This document shows positions 1-7,085 of a stretch of DNA of 8,462 nt, piece by piece. Below the pieces are notes generated by a model, which made no database searches, was not told the DNA's origin, and worked only from the letters and a program-made list of their open reading frames with translations. The position numbers and the translations under genes were made by a program. This DNA is from Stenotrophomonas sp. (GTDB taxonomy: Bacteria > Pseudomonadota > Gammaproteobacteria > Xanthomonadales > Xanthomonadaceae): positions 1-8,462 of the forward strand of contig DQIG01000342.1 in NCBI GenBank assembly GCA_003525885.1, in the 5' to 3' direction. The number at the start of each line of letters is the position of its first letter. The first letter of the stretch is position 1.

Positions 1-40
1 CCGCCTTCGCAGCCTCGCTAAAGCTCGACAGCTCCCACAA
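1..40. repeat. Partial Pseudomonas-type REP sequence at the window edge
   Basis: Read on the minus strand, this stretch begins TTGTGGGAGCTG and continues as a GC-rich tail with AGCTTTAGCGAGGCTGCGAAG. That is the style of repetitive extragenic sequence scattered through Pseudomonas fluorescens/putida genomes. The 12 bases at 29-40 are an exact reverse complement of 66-77, the start of the next REP, so the two lie head to head. The left end is cut by the window. Assignment rests on remembered sequence style, not on a database comparison. Confidence 0.55.
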
Positions 41-66
41 GGGGCTGTGCAACGACGAAGATCCAT

Positions 67-154
67 TGTGGGAGCTGGCTTGCCGGCGATGGCATCCACG
101 CGGTGTACCTGAGCACACCGAGGCGCCTGCATCGCCGGCAAGCCGGCTCCTACA
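67..154. repeat. Inverted pair of REP elements (BIME-like)
   Basis: Two 25-base units lie in opposite orientation: 67-91 on the plus strand and 130-154 on the minus strand. They differ at only 2 of 25 positions and are separated by 38 bases. Each contains the imperfect palindrome GCYGGCTTGCCGGC and starts TGTRGGAGC, the pattern of REP repeats of fluorescent pseudomonads. The transcript could fold into a long hairpin, which may stabilise or end the atzF-gntR message. There is no T-run, so it is not a standard intrinsic terminator. The edge of the right-hand unit supplies the last codon and TAG stop of gntR. REPs like these are thought to be moved by RAYT transposases; none is encoded here. Confidence 0.85.
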
Positions 155-842
155 CGGACCTGGGGCCCGCTTGCCGTGCCATCTGCAACCGGTGCAACGT
201 GATCTCGCGCACGGCTTGTTTGCTCAACTCGATATGTCGCGTGAGCAGTTGCTGGGCCACGTCACTGCGCCGTTGCAAGATGGCCTCCAGGATATGTGCA
301 TGCTCCTGATAGGTCGCCGCAATGCGCTCGGCCTGGGTAAAGTCGAGCCGGCGAATGATGCGGATCTGCTCGGTAATCGCGTAGTGCATGCGCGCCATTT
401 CACGGTTGCCGGTGGCTTCCACCAGCGCGCAATGAAAACGCTCATCCAGCGCGGACACCTCCTGAGGGTCTTGCAACCGTTCATCTTCCGCCACCAGCCA
501 GATACCCTTCAGCGCGTTCAACACCGAATTGTCGGATGCCTCCATCCGGCATAGCCGGCTGACCGCCGCCAGTTCCAGCACGATGCGCACGTCATACAGT
601 TCTTCAAAATAGGCAAAATCGAACGGCTTAACCTGCCAGCCGCTGCGGAAATACACCTCCACATAGCCTTCCTTCTCCAGGCGATACAGCGCCTGGCGCA
701 CCGGCGTTCGGCTGACATCCATGCGCCCTGCCACATCGCCTTCGCTGAAACGATCCCCCGGCAGCAGGCGGAAGTCGAAAATATCCGCCTTGAGTTGCGT
801 GTACACCTGCTCGGCGAGGTTCTCAGGACGCGGCATGCTCAC
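150..842 (-). CDS. GntR family transcriptional regulator, FCD (FadR-type) subfamily
   Basis: A 230-residue DNA-binding regulator of usual FadR/FCD length. The N-terminal winged helix-turn-helix spans about residues 8-72, with the typical SRTPVRQALYRLEKEGYV recognition and wing region at 44-61. The FCD ligand domain occupies about 78-215 and keeps the metal-binding pattern: Asp133 and His137 (DERFH), His181 (QEHAHILEAI) and His203. Such proteins usually repress a neighbouring catabolic operon until a small carboxylate binds. The gene follows atzF with a GTGA overlap (GTG start at 842, atzF TGA at 841-839), so the two are co-transcribed and translationally coupled. An ATG at 836 is an alternative start. 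It probably controls atzF through the palindrome at 2653-2666; this is inferred from position. The TAG stop lies inside a REP element. The exact ligand cannot be read from the sequence. Confidence 0.93.
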   Translation of the reverse strand: MSMPRPENLAEQVYTQLKADIFDFRLLPGDRFSEGDVAGRMDVSRTPVRQALYRLEKEGYVEVYFRSGWQVKPFDFAYFEELYDVRIVLELAAVSRLCRMEASDNSVLNALKGIWLVAEDERLQDPQEVSALDERFHCALVEATGNREMARMHYAITEQIRIIRRLDFTQAERIAATYQEHAHILEAILQRRSDVAQQLLTRHIELSKQAVREITLHRLQMARQAGPRSV

Positions 843-2647
843 CCCCGGCTCGCGATAAATGCGCGCCAGCCGCCGAACTCGGTGATGTCCAAGGCGTCGG
901 CCAACGCCCAGGGTTCACAGATAAAGCCTTTGACGCTACGCCCGTCCGCCAGCACCACGTTGCCAATCCCCAGGGGCGCGGGGATTTCTGCGACGAACTC
1001 GCCAAAGCGTGCAAGGGGCATGTCCCAAAGCTCTACGATGATCGAGCGCCCACTGTCGGCCTTGGCCAGCCCCGGCTTGGGCGGCACGGTGCCCGGCAAT
1101 GCGTACAGGCGGTAGCTGTCAGCGGTGTGGGTTTGCTCTACCAGCACCGCATTGCGATTGGTCAGCTGGAAGTTCAGCGGCATGCCCGTCAGGTGCGCGC
1201 CCACCACGGCCACACGCACAGACCCCGGCGCCTGCACGGGTACGCCGGATGCGGGCAGAGAACGCCCGGTCGCGCCCAGATTAAGGCCGAGATTGGCCTG
1301 CCAACGCTTGCCCAGATCAGCCAGCGCCGTGTCATGCCAGGCCGGTGCCAATAAGGTAATGCCACTGGGCAAACCATCGGCACGCAACCCGGCGGGGAGC
1401 GCGAGGGCCGAGAGGTCCGCCAGGTTGGTGAAGTTGGTGTAATAGCCAAATTGCGAGTTGTAGCGCACCGGCTCCTCGGCCATTTCAGCCAAGGTGCGAA
1501 GGGTCGGTGACGTAGGCACCAGCAAGGCATCAAAACCCGCCAGGCTGTCGTTGATACGCCGGCTCAATTCGGCGCGCAGGTATTCGGCTTTGTAAGCATC
1601 ACACGCCGTGTACTGGCGACCGTTTTCAACGATACCGCGCACCACGGGGTTGATCGCCTGGGGCTGATGCTCAAGCATGCCTTCCAACGCCACCGTGCGT
1701 TCGGCCACCCACGGCCCGAAATACAGCTGATCGGCCAGGGCCTTGAACGGCGTGAAATCCACCGGGCTGATCACCGCGCCCATGGCCTCAAATCGCTCGA
1801 CGGCCTGCTCGAACACCGCTTGATTCTGGCTATCGCCAAAGAACTCCAGCTCAGCCGGGATCGCCAACTTGATCTGCGCCCCCACCGCCACCGGCGCGGT
1901 GTTGGGATTTGCCCGGGAATACGCGTCGCTGGCGTCGTAGCCAGCAGCCACCTGCGCCACGCGTTCGGCATCGGCCACGGTCAGGGCGAACACCGAGATG
2001 CAATCCACTGTGCGGCAGGCGGGCACCAGGCCCGTGTTGGACAGCCGCCCCTTGGTCGGCTTCAAACCCACAATATTGTTGAAGCCTGCCGGCACGCGGC
2101 CCGAGCCTGCGGTGTCGGTGCCCAAGGCGAACGGCACCAGCCCACGGGCCACCACCGAGGCCGAGCCGGAGCTGGAACCGCCGCTGACGTAGGCCGGGTC
2201 GAAGCTGTTGCCCACCGCACCATAAGGCGAACGCGTGCCCACCAGGCCAGTGGCGAACTGATCGAGATTGGTCTTGCCCACCAGGATCGCGCCCGCCGCG
2301 CGTAGCTTGGAGACGACAGACGCATCTGATTCAGGTGCGTAGGCAAATTCAGGACAAGCCGCCGTGGTGTCCCACCCTGCCGCATCGATGTTGTCCTTGA
2401 TCGCAAACGGCACGCCATACAGTGGCAACTGAGCCATGTCGCCGCCCACGGCCGCCAAGCGTTCGCCGAGTTCGTCCAATTGCGCCTGCAGTTGCGACGA
2501 ACCGGCGCGGGCGATCCAGGCGTTGTCATCGGCCGGGTAGGCATCGATCAGGTCCAGCACGATATCCGGCGTGATTGCGCCGTTGCGGTAAGCCGACTGC
2601 CATTCGCCAAGGGTCCAGCCAAAAACGGTTTGCATAGGGAATCCCAT
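839..2647 (-). CDS. atzF: Allophanate hydrolase (AtzF type)
   Basis: A cytoplasmic amidase that splits allophanate (urea-1-carboxylate) to ammonia and CO2, the last step of urea-amidolyase and of biuret or cyanurate breakdown. It has 602 residues, close to the roughly 605 of Pseudomonas AtzF. The amidase-signature domain covers about 30-455, with the Ser-cisSer-Lys triad visible as Lys84 (AIKDN), Ser158 (SGGSSSGSA) and Ser182 (GTDTAGSGRVPA). Spacings of 74 and 24 equal those of AtzF K91/S165/S189. Residues about 475-602 form the C-terminal domain typical of allophanate hydrolases, which separates it from plain amidases such as GatA. The ATG at 2647 has GGA six bases upstream; the ATG at 2635 is a possible alternative, giving MQTVFGWTL. 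A sigma-54 promoter sits just upstream and gntR overlaps downstream. No urea carboxylase or biuret hydrolase gene is in the window. Codon and GC style is Pseudomonas-like. Confidence 0.95.
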   Translation of the reverse strand: MGFPMQTVFGWTLGEWQSAYRNGAITPDIVLDLIDAYPADDNAWIARAGSSQLQAQLDELGERLAAVGGDMAQLPLYGVPFAIKDNIDAAGWDTTAACPEFAYAPESDASVVSKLRAAGAILVGKTNLDQFATGLVGTRSPYGAVGNSFDPAYVSGGSSSGSASVVARGLVPFALGTDTAGSGRVPAGFNNIVGLKPTKGRLSNTGLVPACRTVDCISVFALTVADAERVAQVAAGYDASDAYSRANPNTAPVAVGAQIKLAIPAELEFFGDSQNQAVFEQAVERFEAMGAVISPVDFTPFKALADQLYFGPWVAERTVALEGMLEHQPQAINPVVRGIVENGRQYTACDAYKAEYLRAELSRRINDSLAGFDALLVPTSPTLRTLAEMAEEPVRYNSQFGYYTNFTNLADLSALALPAGLRADGLPSGITLLAPAWHDTALADLGKRWQANLGLNLGATGRSLPASGVPVQAPGSVRVAVVGAHLTGMPLNFQLTNRNAVLVEQTHTADSYRLYALPGTVPPKPGLAKADSGRSIIVELWDMPLARFGEFVAEIPAPLGIGNVVLADGRSVKGFICEPWALADALDITEFGGWRAFIASRG

Positions 2648-2652
2648 CTTGT

Positions 2653-2666
2653 ATCCAAGTTTGGAT
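2653..2666. promoter_or_regulatory. Operator-like palindrome in the atzF leader
   Basis: ATCCAA-GT-TTGGAT is a perfect 6+2+6 inverted repeat. It overlaps the start site predicted from the sigma-54 promoter (about 2663) and sits 5 bases before the atzF ATG. On the minus strand it reads on into TTGGATACAAG. Short A/T-ended palindromes of this type are common operators of FCD-type GntR proteins. The likely ligand protein is the product of the downstream gntR gene. The palindrome is seen; the binding partner is inferred. Confidence 0.55.
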
Positions 2667-2673
2667 TTCCTTT

Positions 2674-2689
2674 AGCAAAGCCCGGGCCA
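2674..2689 (-). promoter_or_regulatory. Sigma-54 (RpoN) promoter of atzF-gntR
   Basis: On the minus strand the sequence is TGGCCCGGGCTTTGCT. Compared with the RpoN consensus TGGCACG-N4-TTGCW it differs at one base. The invariant GG and GC are at the correct spacing. The -12 element ends at 2675, which puts the transcription start near 2663 and leaves a leader of about 16 bases before the atzF ATG. Sigma-54 dependence fits nitrogen-limitation control by an NtrC-type activator. No clear NtrC site was recognised upstream. Confidence 0.75.
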
Positions 2690-2690
2690 T

Positions 2691-2809
2691 CCACCAAAAG
2701 CCACTGTTTACGGGCTTGCGCCCGCTTTACCCTGGTTCAACCCTGCCCACTGATGGCGCACACGGGCATCGCCCATGCGCCAAAAAAAGACATTCATCGG
2801 ACCGTCCGG
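2691..2809. other. Intergenic stretch containing the probable lineage junction
   Basis: No gene is supported here. The sequence to the left belongs with the Pseudomonas-like atzF promoter and the sequence to the right with the xanthomonad-like cbs promoter, so the change of origin must fall in or near this interval. It contains a small hairpin, CGGGC-TTGC-GCCCG at 2710-2723, and a larger inverted repeat described separately. There is no transposase, integrase, tRNA or duplicated flank that would mark a standard insertion. The exact breakpoint cannot be set by eye. Confidence 0.5.
2754..2782. repeat. Nested inverted repeat followed by an A-run
   Basis: The outer arms TGGCGCA (2754-2760) and TGCGCCA (2776-2782) are perfectly complementary. 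They enclose an inner GGGC/GCCC stem (2764-2767 with 2771-2774) with a three-base loop. A run of seven A follows at 2782-2788. Neither strand has a T-run on the 3' side of the hairpin, so it is not an intrinsic terminator. It lies about 65-93 bases upstream of the sigma-54 -24 element and about 30-55 bases upstream of the cbs -35, so it could be a protein-binding site for either promoter. Function unknown. Confidence 0.45.
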
Positions 2810-2838
2810 TTGCGACCCGCCCGATAGCGGCCTATGTT
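2810..2838 (+). promoter_or_regulatory. Probable sigma-70 promoter of cbs
   Basis: TTGCGA (2810-2815) and TATGTT (2833-2838) each match four of six consensus bases and are exactly 17 bases apart. The start site would fall near 2845, leaving a leader of about 58 bases. An A-run at 2782-2788 lies upstream and could act as an UP-like element. This is a prediction by eye; xanthomonad promoters are often loosely conserved. Confidence 0.45.
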
Positions 2839-2902
2839 CCAAGCCATGCTTTTTTAAATTGCTGTCCCCCTCCCTACGCCCTTCCCGTACCCAGGTGACG
2901 AC

Positions 2903-4279
<1,377 letters not shown>

Positions 4280-4322
4280 GCCGCTGATCGGCGAAGATCG
4301 CCACTGAATTCCGGTTTATTTG

Positions 4323-4388
4323 CGTCAAAGCTCGTCAAGGCTGCGCTGATAGACTCCCGATCCTTTGACGGCGCCGCACGTCGGCGCC
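4323..4388 (+). promoter_or_regulatory. Structured leader of the metB-like gene: three CGTCAARG sites and a hairpin
   Basis: CGTCAAAG (4323-4330) and CGTCAAGG (4333-4340) are direct copies exactly 10 bases apart, one helical turn. CTTTGACG (4363-4370) is an inverted copy of the first. It is followed by the perfect hairpin GGCGCCG-CACGT-CGGCGCC (4370-4388), directly ahead of the ribosome site AGGAAA (4393-4398). The pattern could be a regulator-binding site, or a leader in which the 4323/4363 pairing competes with the hairpin. I could not place a convincing -35/-10 pair. It does not match a SAM or cobalamin riboswitch I recognise. Confidence 0.4.
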
Positions 4389-4402
4389 ATTCAGGAAACG
4401 AC

Positions 4403-5575
4403 ATGTCCAACTCCTCTTCGCCCGACCGCGCACTGGCCCTGGCCACGCTGGCCATCCATGGCGGCCAGTCGCCCGACCCGAGCACCGGCGCGGTGATGCC
4501 GCCGATCTACGCCACCTCGACCTATGCGCAGTCCAGCCCGGGCGAGCATCAGGGCTTCGAGTACTCGCGCACGCACAACCCGACCCGCTTCGCCTATGAG
4601 CGCTGCGTGGCCTCGCTGGAAGGCGGCACCCGCGGTTTCGCCTTCGCCTCGGGCATGGCGGCCAGCTCGACCGTGATCGAACTGCTGGACGCCGGCAGCC
4701 ACGTGGTGGCGATGGATGACATCTACGGCGGCAGCTTCCGCCTGTTCGAGCGCGTGCGTCGCCGCACCGCCGGGCTGGATTTCAGCTTCGTCGACCTGAC
4801 CGATCTGGCTGCATTTGAAGCCTCCATCACGCCGAAGACGAAGATGGTGTGGATCGAGACCCCGACCAACCCGATGCTGAAGATCGTGGACATCGCCGCG
4901 GTGGCCGCCATCGCCAAGCGCCATGGCCTGATCGTGGTGGTCGACAACACCTTCGCCTCGCCGATGCTGCAGCGCCCGCTGGAACTGGGCGCGGACCTGG
5001 TTCTGCATTCGGCCACCAAGTACCTCAACGGCCACTCGGACATGGTCGGTGGCATGGTGGTGGTTGGCGACAACGCCGAACTGGCCGAGCAGATGGCTTT
5101 CCTGCAGAACTCGGTGGGTGGCGTGCAGGGCCCGTTCGACAGCTTCCTGGCCCTGCGCGGCCTGAAGACCCTACCGCTGCGCATGAAGGCGCATTGCGCC
5201 AACGCGCTGGCCCTGGCCCAGTGGCTGGACAAGCACCCGGCGGTGGAGAAGGTGATCTACCCGGGCCTGCCGTCGCACCCGCAGCATGAACTGGCCGGCA
5301 AGCAGATGGCCGGCTACGGCGGCATCGTCTCGATCGTGCTCAAGGGCGGTTTCGAGGCGGCCAAGCGTTTCTGCGAGAAGACCGAACTGTTCACCCTGGC
5401 CGAATCGTTGGGCGGCGTGGAAAGCCTGGTCAACCACCCGGCGGTGATGACCCATGCCTCGATTCCGGTCGCGCGCCGCGAGCAGCTGGGCATCAGTGAT
5501 GCGCTGGTACGCTTGAGCGTGGGCGTGGAAGAACTGGGTGATCTGCAGGTGGATCTGGAGAACGCACTGGCCTGA
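4403..5575 (+). CDS. metB: Cystathionine gamma-lyase / gamma-synthase (Cys/Met metabolism PLP enzyme)
   Basis: A fold-type I PLP enzyme of 390 residues, the usual length. With cbs it would complete reverse transsulfuration by splitting cystathionine to cysteine, 2-oxobutyrate and ammonia. Visible residues: Tyr54 and Arg56 (YSRTHNP) contacting PLP phosphate from the partner subunit, Asp181 (DNTFASP) at the pyridine nitrogen, Lys206 (SATKYLNGHSD) as Schiff-base lysine, and Arg370 (RLSVG) for the substrate carboxylate. Glu53, Arg117 and Glu340 align with Glu59, Arg119 and Glu339 of human gamma-lyase, favouring lyase over beta-lyase; gamma-synthase (MetB) remains possible, and xanthomonad genomes often label this gene metB. 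ATG chosen because AGGAAA lies four bases upstream. It ends in a strong terminator. I recall that a Stenotrophomonas maltophilia gamma-lyase is known for H2S-driven metal sulfide formation; whether this is its orthologue needs a search. Confidence 0.92.
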   Translation: MSNSSSPDRALALATLAIHGGQSPDPSTGAVMPPIYATSTYAQSSPGEHQGFEYSRTHNPTRFAYERCVASLEGGTRGFAFASGMAASSTVIELLDAGSHVVAMDDIYGGSFRLFERVRRRTAGLDFSFVDLTDLAAFEASITPKTKMVWIETPTNPMLKIVDIAAVAAIAKRHGLIVVVDNTFASPMLQRPLELGADLVLHSATKYLNGHSDMVGGMVVVGDNAELAEQMAFLQNSVGGVQGPFDSFLALRGLKTLPLRMKAHCANALALAQWLDKHPAVEKVIYPGLPSHPQHELAGKQMAGYGGIVSIVLKGGFEAAKRFCEKTELFTLAESLGGVESLVNHPAVMTHASIPVARREQLGISDALVRLSVGVEELGDLQVDLENALA

Positions 5576-5614
5576 GCCAGCCATCCGGGCGCCAGGTCCG
5601 CAACGTGCAGATGA

Positions 5615-5643
5615 CCGGGCGCCCATTGGCGCCCGGTTTTTTT
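5615..5643 (+). terminator. Rho-independent terminator after the metB-like gene
   Basis: A perfect nine-base-pair stem, CCGGGCGCC (5615-5623) with GGCGCCCGG (5628-5636), encloses the loop CATT and is followed by seven T (5637-5643). It begins 40 bases after the metB-like stop. A second exact copy of the 5' arm lies at 5585-5593 and could pair with the same 3' arm. On the minus strand there is no T-run after the stem, so it ends only rightward transcription. Confidence 0.93.
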
Positions 5644-5660
5644 CGTCGCTGGTCAGGACG

Positions 5661-7085
5661 CTACTCGCTGTTGGTCGCGGGAAGAATAGGAGTGATGCTG
5701 CCGTCTTCCTCAACGATGTGGGTAGCTGTTTCTATGCTGCCCCAACTGACGGTCGGTGCATAAAGCCTGGTGAGCCAACCTGCGCGTGAGTAACCCACCA
5801 TCCAGCCTGGAACGATTTTCTCCGGCAGCTGAGTGTCGGCGATTGTTGCCCCTGCTGGCAGAAGGGCTACGTCATGCTGGTAGTTGGCGATGAAGGAACG
5901 CGCGGAATCACGGTCGGCATCCAGTGGGATATCACTGCGATGCCAGCCGAGGTTGATTGCGATGAGGGTTGCTACCGCAATTGCAATGCGCCGCTGGAGT
6001 GCAGTTTGGCAGATGGCCGATACCGAAAGCGCAGAAACAATCAGGAGGAGAGTCGAGCCCTCCACACAGTAGCGCAGAGTCCCACCCGGGAAGCGCACCG
6101 CGCGCTCCCAGCCAATTGCGCCGGCGCTGGCTGCCAAATAAATGAACAGCGCGACCCAGGGGAACAGCAGGGCCGGGCGCTTGCGCACGGATGCCACAGC
6201 GAGGAGGAGGACCAGCGCAACACTGACGCTGCGTGGCCAGCCAAGCCCGTACGAACCGAGGCCGATGCTGCTTCCGATTGTGTAGTCGGCGGTCAGTTCC
6301 CAGATATAGGCGGCCAGCACCAGCGGTGAAGGGTGAGGCTGTATGGACGGCTCATGGAAGACCTTGAGCAGCGCCAGGTAGGCCAGCGCGACGAAAATGG
6401 AAGGGATCAACGTCCATAGTGCGCTCAGGCTCGCGCGAAACCAATGCCGGCCCTGTTGGCTTTCGCGCAAGGCCAGAAAACCCCACAGCAATGCCAATGA
6501 AAAAAGCGCTTTTGCGGTGAAAAGAAGAGATACCACAAGCCACAGACTGATAAGGACCGGGCGTGCCCGGCTGTTCCCGCTCGCGCAGAACAACGCAGCG
6601 GCAATGGCGGCAAATGAGAACGTGGTGTGCACGGCCGCACTCCACCACATCGTGGCTTGCCCAGATTGTGGAAGCAGCACCAGCAGTGGGAGAGCAACTG
6701 CCAGCACCCAGGGTCGGCTCCCCAGTCGCAGTGCCGCCATGCCGAGCAGGGCGGTTGTGCCGGCTGTGACGATTGCCAACAGCATCTGGATTCGGGTGTA
6801 GTCCATCCCGAACAGCTCGAATGCCATCGCCTGCATCAGTCGATAGCCTGGAGCCATCTGACCGAAGACATCCCGCATCAGATACGCCCAGTTGAAACCT
6901 GTCTCTACGTAAACAGCAAAGTTCAGGAAGTCGTCGCCATAAAAAAAGAAACTCTGGGCACGCCACATGACCACAACGGCGTGAATCAGGGCGAACCCAA
7001 GAACAACGATCACCCCGGCGCGCGCCTTGAGCGAGAAGGGTGTTACGGGGTCGTCATGTCTCGACACCGCCATGGCTGCAGTCAC
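5661..7085 (-). CDS. Polytopic membrane protein, possible GT-C-like glycosyltransferase of a surface-polysaccharide locus
   Basis: A predicted inner-membrane protein of 474 residues with about 10-11 hydrophobic segments between residue 23 and roughly 360, then a mostly soluble C-terminal tail of about 100 residues. The first loop after TM1 (about 23-41) carries FFFYGDDFLNF with Asp51-Asp52, in the place where GT-C lipid-linked sugar transferases keep their acidic motif. This is the only hint of activity, and the family is not recognised with certainty. I chose GTG at 7085 because GGGG at 7094-7097 lies eight bases upstream; ATG at 7073 is possible, while TTG at 7133 has no matching ribosome site. 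The gene is visibly lower in GC than its neighbours (one 60-base line near 6500 is about 47%), usual for O-antigen loci, where genes are exchanged. It is convergent with the metB-like gene. No partner in polysaccharide transfer can be assigned. Confidence 0.8.
   Translation of the reverse strand: MTAAMAVSRHDDPVTPFSLKARAGVIVVLGFALIHAVVVMWRAQSFFFYGDDFLNFAVYVETGFNWAYLMRDVFGQMAPGYRLMQAMAFELFGMDYTRIQMLLAIVTAGTTALLGMAALRLGSRPWVLAVALPLLVLLPQSGQATMWWSAAVHTTFSFAAIAAALFCASGNSRARPVLISLWLVVSLLFTAKALFSLALLWGFLALRESQQGRHWFRASLSALWTLIPSIFVALAYLALLKVFHEPSIQPHPSPLVLAAYIWELTADYTIGSSIGLGSYGLGWPRSVSVALVLLLAVASVRKRPALLFPWVALFIYLAASAGAIGWERAVRFPGGTLRYCVEGSTLLLIVSALSVSAICQTALQRRIAIAVATLIAINLGWHRSDIPLDADRDSARSFIANYQHDVALLPAGATIADTQLPEKIVPGWMVGYSRAGWLTRLYAPTVSWGSIETATHIVEEDGSITPILPATNSE

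Noticed and set aside
1..160. CRISPR array
   Set aside because: The repeated units are inverted rather than direct, only two are complete, and there are no regular spacers or cas genes. They fit REP elements.
66..554. Plus-strand frame over the REP region and gntR
   Set aside because: It starts inside a REP repeat and runs antisense to the regulator; nothing supports translation.
1667..2305. Plus-strand open frame of 212 codons inside atzF
   Set aside because: The His/Arg/Gly-rich product is typical of an antisense shadow; the minus strand encodes the amidase signature.
2732..2745. GGTTCAA-like sequence resembling a tRNA T-loop
   Set aside because: The flanking bases do not form a five-base-pair T-stem and no acceptor or anticodon arms are present.
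4290..4302. Small hairpin GGCGA-AGA-TCGCC after cbs as a terminator
   Set aside because: Only five base pairs and no T-run follows, so it is unlikely to end transcription.
4391..5035. Minus-strand open frame opposite the metB-like gene
   Set aside because: Low-complexity shadow translation with no ribosome site; the plus-strand gene has all catalytic residues.
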